Assembly (NCBI GenBank): GCA_014905825.1
Contig: JACGCN010000006.1
Coordinates: 1,426,001 to 1,490,000, forward strand
Source of the DNA: Lyophyllum atratum
Lineage: Eukaryota; Basidiomycota; Agaricomycetes; Agaricales; Lyophyllaceae
Length of the DNA: 64,000 nucleotides
Direction: 5' to 3'
The notes under the pieces are model-generated. The model was not told the origin of the DNA and made no database searches. It saw nothing but the letters and a program-made list of their open reading frames with translations. Shown here in pieces: positions 47,150-58,934 of this stretch. A program made the translations under genes and the position numbers. The first letter of the stretch is position 1. Each line of letters opens with the position of its first letter.

Positions 47150-49004
47150 TTATGTCACAGTACAAGTTGGAAACAATGAAGCCGCATTGCCCGTGATTGC
47201 CACATTTTGGCATGTATACTTTGCTAGCGCCAGAAGGAGGGCTTGGAAGATCGTGAGTCAGGTACTGGACGGGTGCGACGAGGGAAATGGTCACTCACGA
47301 AAGGCTGAGATTATTCACATTGATATTACTGCAACGTCCATCCGGAGAGCATGAAAGTGCAGCGACGACTGGACCGGTCGATGTCCCAGAAATACTGTAG
47401 CTGATATTAGCGAGAAAAGGCGGCACAGAAACAAGAGCGGATAACCTGTTGAACCAGATGTCTTGTATAAAAGTGTTCGAGGGAAACTGGGCGCATGCCG
47501 TCGCGTTTGTCATGTAACACTATCATCCCAATGTCAGTCTTCAGGCTCTCAATTCGCCGGGAAGATAAGATCTACCTGATCATGATAATCAGAGGGTGAT
47601 CGACCTTGCTTTCAATAAAGTTTTCAAAGGTGATGTTCTTGACGATGCCACTTCCAACATTCGGGCCTGCCCATGCTTTGATCCGTGCTCCGTTTTGAGC
47701 GTTAGACATTCTTATGTTCCTAGTTTAGGATTTATTACCTAGACAAGGAGCAGTCAGCAGTTGAAGACCTACGTGGCAGTCACATTTTCCACAATGTCGA
47801 ACATTCCAGGGAATTGGCCTAAGGAGCTGGGATTTATCTGAAGTCAGAATTCAGGTATGTGACCTGTGAGCCGGTAGGCTTACCCGACAGATATACCACT
47901 TTTTGCCCATTGAAGCTGTGAGCAATCAAGAAAGTGTTGATGAGTGACTCACTGAGAGCCAGTGCAGTTGAGGTTTGTAACCAGAACATTTGTTGAGTCT
48001 GCCGACTCATTTTAAAACGAAGTCGCACAGAAGTTCAAAGAACCTACTAGGTTTGAACGAGACACAATCATCTCCGTTGACTATAACCGAGTCTCTGATT
48101 ACGATGTTATCGCTGCGGTAAATGTTCCACCCATCGGTGTTGGATGGACCATGCGAAGAGGTAGAAACTGCGTTGATATTGATATTTCGATAGGTCACAT
48201 CTTGACTCTCGTTTATCTTGAAAAGATTAGGTGTCAAGACCAATATTGGCACAGACATGCATAGATACCAGATTGTGCCATTCCGGACCATTGGTCATCG
48301 AAATGTTTTCCACGACAACACCACTTGCTTGGAATATTGTCAATATAATCGGACGTAGCAAGGTAGTGTTCGTCGCGCTATAGAGCAGGGTTATAATGTG
48401 AGACATCGTTGCGAAGCACGAATTATACATGTACTAACAATGCGTCGTACCAAGCCTAGATAAATGAAGATCAACGCTCAGTCAAGAAGACAGGACAGGC
48501 AAAATTACCTGGCCAGCTCCGTCAAGGGTCCCTCCTCCATTCAGGATGATGTTTTTGCCCCCAAGGAGCCAGAAAGTGACCTGTGTCTGGAAAGGGATGA
48601 AGAAAGCGTTCTGGTAAAGAAAGCAATCAATGTATCACAGCGCATTCCGACTTCTTGAATAAGGACTTACGCCTGTCCAATATGGGATGTCAGGTGCAAA
48701 TCTAATAGTTCCTGCGAGATCCTTGCGAGCAAAAGTCAGGCAGAAAGAATTTCAAAATAAAGAAAAGACCCACGATGCGTTTGTTGCTGAGGCCCGTCAT
48801 ATTTAAACGAGTCTCAATGTTCAGCGTGGTGGTCTTTGGGATCCTTACAGTTGAACAAGCCTTGACCGCACTTAAAAACTGAGGGGCATCATCGCCACCA
48901 GAGGCTCTCAGGGTGCACGAAGTGGCTGCAGATCCCTCTAGGGAAGCAAAACAGGACGAAGCTGCGAAAGCTAGGACAATAGAGGAGGATAGCTTGAAAC
49001 GCAT
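47150..49004 (-). CDS. Secreted GH28 exo-polygalacturonase-like pectinase
   Basis: It degrades pectin backbone outside the cell. The signal peptide is MRFKLSSSIVLAFAASSCFA. The right-handed beta-helix shows DIPYWTGNAFFIPFQTQVTF, NIILNGGGTLDGAGQ, the catalytic set NTDGWNIYRSDNIVIRDSVI with VNGDDCVSFKP, the SHGISVG motif restored over two short introns, and NGARIKAW. The C-terminus in the best frame is TCQNVAITGNAASLFPTCTV, stopping at TAA 47150-47152. N-glycosylation sites are frequent. About eight short introns are needed and all key residues (NTD, DD, HG, RIK) are present, so the enzyme should be active. Confidence 0.88.
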
Positions 49005-49603
49005 TGTTCACGAGGATAGTCCGAGTAGAGGTTGGCAGAAGCATGAGTTTGGTATTCTTATAAGTAATCTATCCCAGCGGTCCGAGGCATGCCAGAGAGT
49101 TCCATTCTCCCGTGTGCGGTCCGGAATATACCAAATAATATGTCCGTGACCGGCTTGCTGCATATGTGTGCGAAGATATTTATGGAGAAGTTACAGGAGA
49201 AGGTTGGAGTAGAACGCTCAAACGATCACCTTGGGATTGGCCACGTGTTCATGAATACTAAATATAACTTCCTCAACGGCCGTCTTTTGGACTGAGTCTT
49301 AGAGCCAGCAAGTATTGACACTGTCGACATCTCCCGGTCGCACAGTAAGTATTGACTATAGTTGTGCATCGATGTTAAGGAACGACTGATACGGTGTCTG
49401 TTTAGGAGATACTACCTCCATATTAGAAATTACGCTGAGGGCTACCGGGCACTTTTACATAATACAACGCCTCTCTTTGTTCAGCCTACAGGAGACCACG
49501 TTATTTGCCACAGCCCGTCCTGCACAGTACAATGCTTTGGCCGTTTCAAAGGTTATAAATAAAGCGTTCGGATTCTTGGAATTGCAAGTTTTATCCAGGG
49601 AGA
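49005..49603. promoter_or_regulatory. Divergent promoter region, polygalacturonase and BTB gene 3
   Basis: This gap of about 600 bp lies between divergent genes. No specific element could be assigned. Confidence 0.3.
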
Positions 49604-50416
49604 ATGCCCGCCATCCTTTCAACCTCGCGAGTACGACATGTACCACCCGCTGCCGACAGACCGAGGAGGCATCCTCACTATTATATGCCACAAGGAAATG
49701 TCGTAATTCGGGTACTCGCTCCTCTCAACGGTCATTCACGTCGCGGCTAACTGTGACCAGGTCCAGAATACCCTTTTCAAGCTTGATTTGTCCGTCCTCC
49801 ACGAAAAATCTCCCATTCTACGGATAATTACACCTCCTGACTATGTTGGGAAGACATGCCTCCACGGATTCGATGACGAGCACCCTTTCGTTTTGCCTGA
49901 AGTCGAGGAGCTTGACTTTGTCCGCCTCCTTTGGGTTCTGTATCCATCGTGCGTCTCCATATTTCTATGACGTCTGGTTTTTTTTGCCGAATATCTCTCT
50001 CCATAGCAACTCTCACCCGTTTACCACGGCCAAGGTCGACGACTGGGTGTCTATTCTCAAACTTGCCAGCATCTATCAAATCGATGATGTCCGCGACTTA
50101 GCAATCGCACGCCTCCATTCATCTCAAATTGGGCCTATCCGAAAGATTGCAATATGGGACAAATATCATGTCGATCCGAACTTGCTTATCTCGTCATATG
50201 TGGCACTATGCCAAAGAGTCGACCCACTAACGATTGCTATGACTATGACGATAGGGCTGAAGCAGTTCACTAAACTTGCCTGCCGCGCGTGAAGTGTACC
50301 GCCGACATATTGGCGGCGATTGTTGCAGCCGCTTCACTCTAGAGGAGAAGCAGGCCGTAGCGGAGGAGATTATCACGCAGATGTTTTCCAGACCTTCGCG
50401 GCCCTTGCGGATTTGA
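49604..50416 (+). CDS. BTB/POZ domain protein 3
   Basis: ATG 49604 reads MPAILSTSRVRHVPPAADRP, then HPHYYMPQGNVVIR. An intron of about 48 bp leads to VQNTLFKLDLSVLHEKSPIL, FVLPEVEELDFVRLLWVLYP, and after another intron (about 49950-50010) SHPFTTAKVDDWVSILKLAS, VRDLAIARLHSSQIGPIRKI and MTIGLKQFTKLA. One extra T at about 50290 separates CRA from EVYRRHIGGDCCSRFTLEEK, which continues to TGA 50414-50416. It has the same layout as BTB genes 1 and 2 nearby, pointing to a local family. Confidence 0.75.
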
Positions 50417-50501
50417 TCATTATTTTCAACACTTATACACTAAGGTCTTCCTTCGATAATGAGACGTGTTTATAATCCGGATGAATAGCATTAGCCCAAC
50501 T

Positions 50502-51527
50502 TTAACCCCTCAATCTCCCAAACAAACCTGCCATCATACCACTTGTCCTTGTGGGCTGAGGTTCAACGAACTCCCTCACGAAGTGACTTGTTTCCGTGTC
50601 CTTGGTTGTTACTGTGGGTCCAGCGACGCATAGCATTGACGAGCTGTTTCTCGCACCACCTCATTGTCATCGCTTCCTTTTCCCAGACATCCGTCGTCCA
50701 AATCGCGAGTGGTCCTCGGGGCCGATCCTTCAGTCCATCCTTTTCTTTCCCAACGGCACCACCGTCCTCATACCCACAAGTGACAGCTGCTTTCAAGAAT
50801 CCTTGAGTATGGTTGGTCCCTCGCATTCGGTTCGCCATTACAACATCTGTAAATATTCGGTCGCCCACGATGATTAACTCTTCGTCGCGAATTGGAAAAC
50901 GAAGCGATGCGAAATAGTCACGGATGGCGGTGATACATGAGTAGGCTGGTTTGAGAGTCTTGTGTCGGAGTACGGGGCACCCGTATTGTGCGTCACGGAT
51001 TCACACTGGAATATCAAGAGCTCAGGTATAGATATCTGGGGCCGAGGATAGGATATAAAAACGCGTACTTGAATTGCTCCTGGGTCCAGCCACGTTCCAG
51101 CAGAGTTGCTTACAATAAGAACATTTCCTGGTCCGAACGTTTTTCGACATTCATGCCATGCTTGCTAAATTTCGATGTGCTCAGCCGAAACAGGGTGCAG
51201 TATGGGCTCGAACACTTACCTCAATCTCAGGGACCACCGTATCCTTATAAGGTCGCGTCTATCCCTTCAAATTAGGCGTATGAATGAAGAGGCTAAGGGT
51301 ATTCAGACCTACAAGACAATTATCTTTGTCAAAGACAGCACCTCGATAGCCAGCTTTGTGCAGTGCCGCAAAGTCAAGATGGCGAATATCTTGCTGTGTG
51401 AACAATTTCCAGATATTCCATCTGAATAGAAGGAGAACACACCTTTGACAATGATACTTGGCAAGACGATACGAGGATTAAAGAGCAGCTGGAACGGAAC
51501 GAGCAGCCCAGGGATATTGAGGGGCAT
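50502..51527 (-). CDS. GEP4: Mitochondrial phosphatidylglycerophosphatase Gep4-like (HAD family)
   Basis: It dephosphorylates PGP to phosphatidylglycerol for cardiolipin synthesis at the inner mitochondrial membrane. From ATG 51527: MPLNIPGLLVPFQLLFNPRI, the HAD nucleophile motif RGAVFDKDNCL, then WHECRKTFGPGNVLIVSNSA, CITAIRDYFASLRFPIRDEE, VVGDRIFTDVVMANRMRG (HAD motif IV), GPLAIWTTDVWEKEAMTMRW and CEKQLVNAMRR. The tail then shifts by +1 at about 50621-50627 into AGPTVTTKDTETSHFVREFV and EPQPTRTSGMMAGLFGRLRG, stopping at 50502-50504. The shift is probably a sequence error. The gene is head-to-head with clathrin light chain, 89 bp apart. Confidence 0.88.
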
Positions 51528-51616
51528 GGTTGGAAAGATGCTCGAGGCCAGGTTCCCACGATCACCAAATCAATATTCCTACCAGCACTGCGCTCACTCT
51601 GCCAACACAACCAACT
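51528..51616. promoter_or_regulatory. Compact bidirectional promoter, GEP4 and clathrin light chain
   Basis: Only 89 bp separate the two divergent start codons, so the promoters must overlap or share elements. Confidence 0.45.
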
Positions 51617-52575
51617 ATGACCGACTTTTTCCAATCAGGAGAGGATGAAATCGACTTTGACCGCGCCGCGTCTGCTTTCCCCGACATTTCTCTCGACGGC
51701 GAAGGAGATATTCCTATTCCCACCCAGTCCCACCCAGTCAGACACGACAGCAACTCTGGCTTCTCGTTCGATGACTTTGATTCCCCACCTGTCCAAAGGG
51801 ACACTACGGTGAAAGTCACAGGCGATGACGAGCTCGAGAAGTTTCAGAGCGAATTCCCAGATATTGATGTGGGCCAGGTGTGTTACTCTCTTGCTGCGCC
51901 TCGATGTGAATGCGTCCGGCACTGTGTCACTCAAATCTCATGACACCTCAACGCTAACGAAATACGCAGCGTGAGCCCCCTTCGCAACCCTCCTTCAGCG
52001 GTGCTACATTTGCCCCGCGCCCCCAACCATCCGCTTACTCTTCCACGCCTATCCTCAATCAACCCATAGAAGAAGATGAGCCTCAGGTCATCAAGTATGC
52101 TTCGATCTAGTCCTTGTGTATTCAATCTCTGATGCTATTCGCATTTACTCTTTCAGGGACTGGCGGGCGAAGCAGCAGGCCGAGATTGAAGCCCGTGACG
52201 AAGCTTCCAAAGCCCGACGCCAAGAAACTATCACGAAAGCTGAAAGTTCTATCGATGAATTCTACGAGAATTACTCTTCGAAGAAGGAGAGGAACATACG
52301 AGAGAATAAGTAAGGGTCCCTCTTGTTTTACTTGAAGACCTCTAACCGTTTCGTGCCTAAGGGACCAGGAAGCCGAGTATCTCGCCTCATTGTCTGCATC
52401 GCTTTCCACGGGGACGACATGGGAGCGCATTTGCGAGCTCGTTGAGCTCCAAAACTCGCAGAGCAAGACAATCGCCCGGACTGGAACTGGGACGACTGAC
52501 TTGACGAGGTTCAAGGAGGTACTGCTGCGTCTGAAGAGGGAGGGAGATGCGGCTCCTGGCGCAGCAGGGTACTAG
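51617..52575 (+). CDS. CLC1: Clathrin light chain
   Basis: A regulatory subunit of clathrin coats in endocytosis and Golgi sorting. Four exons: an acidic N-terminal region (EDEIDFDRAASAFPDISLDG, with two DxxxFPDI/EFPDI motifs), a Pro/Ser linker, the heavy-chain binding helix DWRAKQQAEIEARDEASKAR with DEFYENYSSKKERNIRENK, and the C-terminal WERICELVELQNSQSKT, which continues to KEVLLRLKREG. It ends GAAGY at TAG 52573-52575. Introns are 51879-51969, about 52097-52157 and about 52310-52362. No frame break was found. Confidence 0.92.
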
Positions 52576-52701
52576 ATGTATCACATCGCTGTTATGGTTT
52601 GCAAGCTATGTGTTCTTCTTCGGATATCTCATACACTGTCCGGGATATATTATGTTGTCTCAACGACGGAGATATCTAATCCACAAGCCATGACTCCAAG
52701 T

Positions 52702-54081
52702 TTACATCTTCGAACGCTGCTCCTTCGGTGCGGGAGAGTCATTACTCACATGCAAATGTGCTTCAATAAATGCGACGACGTCAGCAACCAACTCTTCCTT
52801 TACGCCATTCGGTTCGTTCTGCAGTTCATGAAACCCTCCCTGAGAGTGGTGTTAGCTTAGCTCCTCTCGAGTATGAGGAATCCGTAGATACCTCGAATAA
52901 TTTGATTCTCTTGTCCACTGCAGGAATTTTGTCAAAGAAGGCTTGACTTGCAGTACAGGATGTGACCTGGCAAAAATAATCAGCTTCAAAGGACGCAATT
53001 ATCCGAAGCACAAATACATACTTTGTCTTCTGTTCCGTGGGCGATAAATAGCTGAATGGAAATGAATAATTTTGCGTTGTATAGACTGTACGATTCACGT
53101 ACAGGAAGAGATTTCGGCCATTTGTCGTGATGGGTCGCTAAGAGTGCTTCACCCTGACTGTGTTTCAGACCCTGCATGTAAACAAGAGATGGTTGAGCGG
53201 AACTCACATTGGACAGCATGTCATGCAGACCACGGAGCGAGCCAAAGTGCTTGACAAGAGGATCTTTCATGTAGGCTTCATTGACGGCAGCGTCGTGCGA
53301 AAGATCCTGTTGTGGTTGTTGTTGAATTCTTGGGAGTACCTTTTGATGATTGAATTATAACTTACACCTGGAATGACATCTGCGGGAACAAGTTGGTGAG
53401 GAAGTACAGCACTGGCTTTGCCGCCCACCCAGCGAAGAAGTTTGGGGGCAGGCTTCGTCTGCAAAATTAACGGGCTCGTAGCTATTACGCCTGCTAAGGA
53501 AGCTACCGTGGCAGAATGGCTAGATTTCTCTTCTTGAGTTGCGAAACCAAGTGCCTCAGCACCTCCCTGTCCAAATGACTCGGTTTACGGAGAACAACAG
53601 GTGTCATGTTGAAACTCACCATAGAGTGGCCCATCAAAAATGGTGGGATTCCGGGAAATGTCTTCTTTGCATATTCCACGGCCCATGCAATGTCAGCCAT
53701 CTGCTCCGTCCAGGACGTCTTGCCATACGCGCTCTCTGTGCTCTTACGGCCCTCCGTGTCCAGTGCCGTCTTTCCGAAGCCTCGCTGATCGAGTGTAAAT
53801 ACGGCTATGTCGTGCTCGCTGAGAAGTGGATGAAAGTGTGTATAACGGCCAACATGCTCTGCGAATCCATGAAGGAACACCAGGACAGCTCTCGGTGTGT
53901 TAGGAGGGGTGTATGTCCGTGTGTAAAATTGAGTGGTTTGAGGCCCGGCAATCCAGGACTCTGTGTAAGATGTTGAGGAGGACATTCGCCTGATCCCTAC
54001 TGTATGTCTGTATCGTCGTGGTAGAGACCGAATAACCGGGCTGATATTGAGTTGAAGACATGATCGAAAGGAGTTGAACAT
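52702..54081 (-). CDS. Monoacylglycerol lipase / serine hydrolase (Yju3/MGL-like)
   Basis: It hydrolyses monoacylglycerols on lipid droplets or ER. ATG 54081 gives a basic leader (MFNSFRSCLQLNISPVIRSL); MSSSTSYTESW at about 53985 is a possible alternative start without it. The alpha/beta-hydrolase core shows AVLVFLHGFAEHVGRYTHFH (HG oxyanion motif), FTLDQRGFGKTA and the nucleophile elbow GHSMGGAEAL restored by a 53-bp intron. Then come APKLLRWVGGKASAVLPHQL, YMKDPLVKHFGSLRGLHDML, FIAHGTEDKVTSCTASQAFF (Asp region) and GGFHELQNEP (catalytic His). The stop is at 52702-52704. The full triad region is present. Confidence 0.9.
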
Positions 54082-54432
54082 GGTTGTGTATACTGTTTGG
54101 TTTGCAGGCCGCCGCCAAAGTAAACTCGGGGGGTTCAGGACCGTGACGCGGTCAGGGTGAGGAACGGGGGTCTAACGGGACTGCTAAAATACATTTTTTG
54201 GTCAAGAAGCCTTCGATGGAGTGTACACTATGGCACAAGGCCTCCGATGATCATGAAGTGACTTAGACTAGTAGAGATAAGATAAGATCTTGTTCTCACG
54301 TGCCCGAACTTTTTCGGGGACATTCATTGTGCCCGGTGACGTTCACACATATCGCAGCTCAGGTCATTCCAAGCTCTCTGCCTTTCGCTAGGTTGAAGTG
54401 TCGCGGCCTGGCTGGCACCTCGACCGCACGGC
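54082..54432. promoter_or_regulatory. Divergent promoter region, lipase and ABC transporter
   Basis: About 350 bp between divergent starts. No distinct motif was recognised. Confidence 0.3.
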
Positions 54433-57329
54433 ATGCTTGCCATACATGCTCGCCCGCTTCTCAGAACACACGCCTTTACCCCGATCCTCTCGAATGCACG
54501 TCGACAATGGTCTTCTTTCGCGCTGAACCGTTCCTCGCTTCCTGTGCATTCTCGTAGTCGCACAGGACCATGGCAGCCAGGTGCAAGAACATTTTACACT
54601 CAGCCTACCCTCAGGAACGCTTCAGGCTCCCCGAAGCCGGACCAGCCAGCTCCCGAAAAGTCTGAGCCGTCAATATTGTCGCTCTTCAAGAGATCACCCC
54701 AGACCGCGTCGTCTTTTCGCAAGATAGTCTCACTCGCGAAGCCAGAACGGAAACCGATTCTTATTGCCGTGGGCCTCCTACTGATCTCATCCTCGGTTTC
54801 CATGAGCATACCCTTTACTCTCGGAAAGCTAATTGATTTCTTTTCTTCAACAAACCCGGTACGTCTTGAATTTCAAAGCAATACTTGTAAATTAACACGT
54901 ATTAATACAGCAAATACCATTTGGGCTAAGCGTCTTGGAGGCGTCAACCATCCTCCTTGCCTTATTCACCGCAGGGGCTCTCGCAAATACTGGTCGTGCT
55001 ATATTAATGCGGATGGCAGGTTAGACTCAGCGTCATGTTTCCCAGCCTTGGCTTAGAGCCACCTTATTATTCTACTAGGTCAGAGAATTGTCGCGAGGCT
55101 TCGTGAACGCAGCTACGCTGCTGCTCTCAGACAGGAAGTCGAATTTGTTGAGCGTGGAGAGGGTGATGTTTTGAGTCGGCTCAGCGTTGACACCAGCATT
55201 GTCGGCGAAAGGTTCATATCTCCTTTCGTCTCTAGGCTGAGTCTAATCCGCACTCTACATAGCGTTACCCAAAACCTCTCCGATGGCCTGCGTTCCATTG
55301 TCATGTCGTCCGTTGGCTGTGAGCGTCATAAATCCTTGTTCCTAAGGTACACCTGACAAATGGCTTTCAGTGGGTGCCATGTTCTACCTTTCTCCCACCT
55401 TGACTCTCTTGATGCTAGCGGTCGTACCTCCCGTTTCTCTTGGCGCAGTAGGCTCACATATTGCCTTGGAGTTATCTCATTGGCTTAAGCTTATTAATTA
55501 GGTCTTTTATGGTCGATACCTGAAGCAGCTGTCAAACAAGACGCAAGAGGCTATGGGTGACATGACTAAGGTTGATTTCAATCGCCACTTGACAAGCGTT
55601 GCTTTCCACTTACCATGTCGACATACGCTAGGTAGCTTCGGAGGCTTTGTCTGCGCTTCGCACAGTGCAAGCATACAATGCCTATGGACAAGAGGAGGAC
55701 AAGTTCCACCAGCGGGTAAAAACGGTTCTGTCCCTCGCCAAGCGGGAAGCTATCGCCAGCGGTATATTCTTTGGTAGCACTGGTTGGAGTGGCAACGTTA
55801 CACTGTTGGCACTGCTGGGATATGGCGAGTTAAACTTCCTATCTCGAAAATTCTGGAGAGTTGACTTAGCCTTCCAGGGGGGACTCTGGTCTCGCATGGG
55901 GTCATATCTGTAGGGGACTTGACGAGCCTCCTACTCTACACGGTCTACGTAGGCAGTGGCCTACAGATGTTGACGTATGTCTCTCCGCGTATCAAACATA
56001 CCAATACTGACTTTCACTACAAACTCTAGCACGTTTTTTGTACGCCATTTTCCCGCGCGATCCATTTCATCTTTCTCAGTTACTTTACGTTTTAGTCGTC
56101 CATAATGCGTGGAATTGGTGCTGGAACGCGTATCTTTGAACTGTTAGACCGATCGCCCGCCATTCCGCCTGACACGGGTATCCCGGTATCCAGCACCAGA
56201 CGTGGACCGGTGAAGTTCGAAGGAGTCCACTTCGAGTATCCCAGTCGCAAAGGCGTGGAGATCTTGAAGGACTTCAACCTTGAGCTTAGTGCTGGAGAAA
56301 GTGTTGCCGTCGTGTACGTCCTGAAAGTGAAATCTTTTGGTAAACCATCCTGATGAACTTGGAATTGTAGAGGAAAGAGTGGCGGCGGTAAATCGTCCAT
56401 TCACGCACTCCTCTTACGGTACTACGATCCCGTCAGCGGTAAAATAACTTTCGATGGTCAAGGTATGTCGAATGTATGGCGCACATCAAGATTCCGTATA
56501 CTCATTGTTTGCAGACATTCGGGAGTTTACCGCGACCTCTTGGCGCCAGATCATTGGTATTGTTCCCAAGACCCCGTTTTGTTCACTGGTACTATTGCGA
56601 GTAATATCGCATACGGCAATCCCTCAGCAACTCGGGAGCAGATCGAGAATGCTGCGCGGGAGGCAAATTGCGAGTTTGTGTGGGGCATGCCAGAAGGATT
56701 TGATACCAAAAGTGCGTATTCTGCTACCCATCATACATTCCGGGTTAACCATCATTTCTAGTCGGGCGCCAGAGCTTAAGCGGTGGACAACGACAAAGAC
56801 TTGCTATTGCGCGTGCTCTACTGAAGAAGCCAGCGATACTGGCGCTTGACGAGGCAACAAGCTCCCTTGACGCAACGTCGGAACGCAGGGTACGTAGGCC
56901 GTGGCTCTCTGAGATTCAGTCGCTTGAACTACCGGATACAGGTCAACGACGCAGTGGACAAGATTCTGCGATCCCGACAGACCACAGTTCTCATCGTGGC
57001 CCATAGACTCTCCACGATCGCAAGAGCAGAACGGATAGTTGTCCTTGAAGGTGCGTTTCTCAGTGTTGCAATGTCACGTTTCTGAATGTTCTGCTTGTAG
57101 ATGGAAGAATTACGGAGTCTGGCACCTACCGTCAACTTGTGAGTGGTGCATTCACGCCGTGTACCTCCATTGACATTCTTTAACAAACTTTTAGCTTAAA
57201 CGCCCAGATTCAAGGTTCCGGGCCCTCATGGCGGCTCAGTTAACCAGCTTGACTGGCACGGGCGAGAGCGCCGGCTCTGATGCAGTCTCTGATACATCTG
57301 AAACGAAGAAAACGAAAGACATGATCTAG
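54433..57329 (+). CDS. Mitochondrial ABC half-transporter (Mdl1/ABCB10-like)
   Basis: An inner-membrane ABC exporter of the Mdl family. ATG 54433 begins a matrix-targeting region ([20 protein letters not shown]). The membrane domain includes [66 protein letters not shown] and [20 protein letters not shown]. The nucleotide-binding domain has GKSGGGKSS (Walker A), [19 protein letters not shown] (signature), [18 protein letters not shown] (Walker B) and VAHRLSTIA (H-loop). The intron at 55825-55877 has a GC donor (GCGAGT..CCAG) and keeps phase. One base is missing in the run at 56565-56570: GIVPKTP should read [15 protein letters not shown]. About fourteen short introns. The stop is at 57327-57329. 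Confidence 0.9.
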
Positions 57330-57596
57330 AGCTGCCATGCAGTGCGCTCCCCCTGTAGACCTTTACCATTATCTTGTTTATTATAATACTTATAACCCCT
57401 GGAGAACCTATTTGCGTTCCGTTCTGCCAGATCTTATGACTCAACACGCCTGAAGCTGTTAAAGTTTCAAAGGTACTGTCTGTGCCTCGGCTTCTCGATG
57501 TGATCTGCGATGTGTAACACGTTCCAACCTCGTGGACGCAAAGTGCCACCCATACTTGTCCTGAACTCAGTAGAACCCAACCGAACCCCACCCGCC
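57330..57596. other. Intergenic spacer
   Basis: This gap carries the 3' flank of the ABC transporter and the promoter of the next gene. No other feature was seen. Confidence 0.3.
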
Positions 57597-58737
57597 ATGA
57601 AGCAACCACTGACACCCACTATCTCACCGTCATCCGCGACTACGCGCACCCGCATCACCGCCTTGGATACGTTTTCGACGGCGGACTTAATTACCTAGCC
57701 TGAAAACAGCGTCTGGTTCTCTCGGCGTAAGCTCAGACTCCGGGTGAAAATTGATCCTTTCACGAAGTCTGGATTCATAGGATGTGTTCGCAAAACTCGA
57801 AAGTAAAACGACCGAAGTCGCCACTCTTGGACAAGTCGCGACGGCGCCGGAAATGAAGAAGTGAGTCCAGGCAGGGATGACACGATAGCGGCCCACTTAT
57901 AGCAAAACCATCGTTAGACTCCAACGGCATTTGAGGGAACAAGACGAGACACACCGAGAGGGAATCGCGGAAATACAACGTTGGTCACGAATCTCTAGTC
58001 CGGCCTTTGTTTGCTGAGAGATCATAAGTCATTCTGAAGGATTGCCTCGAATCACAGTTATTCGAACACCTCAAGGAACAGGGTATCTTCCTCATCGTTG
58101 TCTTCCCTTTCTTCTATGGTGACGGTCTTGCAGCGCAGCGCGAAATCGATGCTGAAATTGATCAGCTCGTCCGAGAGCAAGTAGCCGAGTGTCTGAAAAC
58201 AATGATTCCGCAAAATCTCCAGGATGAGGTTGCCATACAGAAATCCGAATTGGACGAACTACGCATTCAATTGCATAACTCGTAAGTTGTGCATATCGTT
58301 ACTTGCGTGTGTCTGAGCTCTGCGTTCGACTCAGAGAAAGTCGCCGAGCAAATGGTGCTCTGAGGTCCAATCAGTCCGATGAGAGCCTCCGTGAAATATA
58401 TATGTCCAACGGGAAAGTGAGCAACCGCTACCCAAAAAGTCTCAAGGATCTATTCGAGCTCGATTGTCAGTTCCAAATGCATTGCGGACTCCGGAGCCAG
58501 TGAGGCGCTGACCACACTGTCTACAGTTGAAACCTCGAAAGTCCTGATGATGGATTATGAGATTCCTGATGTTTCAGAGGCAAGAGACCGAAATCTCAAT
58601 CGGTTTATGCAGTTCTGCGGGGTCAGCTACCAGATGGTGAGATGGCTTTTAATGCTTGGGATACTTATCTGCCATGTTGACCGCATTTCTAGGTCAGGAC
58701 TGGATCCCAAACACGCCGTGTCGGACTGGAACTTTGA
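57597..58737 (+). CDS. Coiled-coil hypothetical protein (agaric-type)
   Basis: Candidate first exon from ATG 57597: MKQPLTPTISPSSATTRTRI, then ALDTFSTADLIT. The middle is poorly resolved; VRLQRHLREQDETHREGIAE around 57912-57980 looks coding. From about 58047 the exons are clear: CLESQLFEHLKEQ, an intron of 51 bp, AQREIDAEIDQLVREQVAEC, MIPQNLQDEVAIQKSELDEL, SESRRANGALRSNQSDESLR, GKVSNRYPKSLKDLFELD and YEIPDVSEARDRNLNRFMQF, ending at TGA 58735-58737. It is largely helical, probably a small coiled-coil factor. No family name can be given. Confidence 0.6.
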
Positions 58738-58934
58738 AGGGGGTTAGATGACTGCGATTATCGTATCAAACAGTAGTAGTTAGTACATACCAAGCGGTTG
58801 TTGTGATGAGTTCATCATTCCAAGTCCCAATCGGGTCTCCGGTTATTTCTGCCCCGATTACTGACTTCAGCAACATCTCCTCAGATTCATCAGCCAACAC
58901 GCCTCGTATTCCTGCACTCTCCACCTTCTTCAAG

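Noticed and set aside
57467..57658. Minus-strand frame with a sensible-looking composition
   Set aside because: It lies opposite the probable first exon of the coiled-coil gene, has no family match and no splice context.
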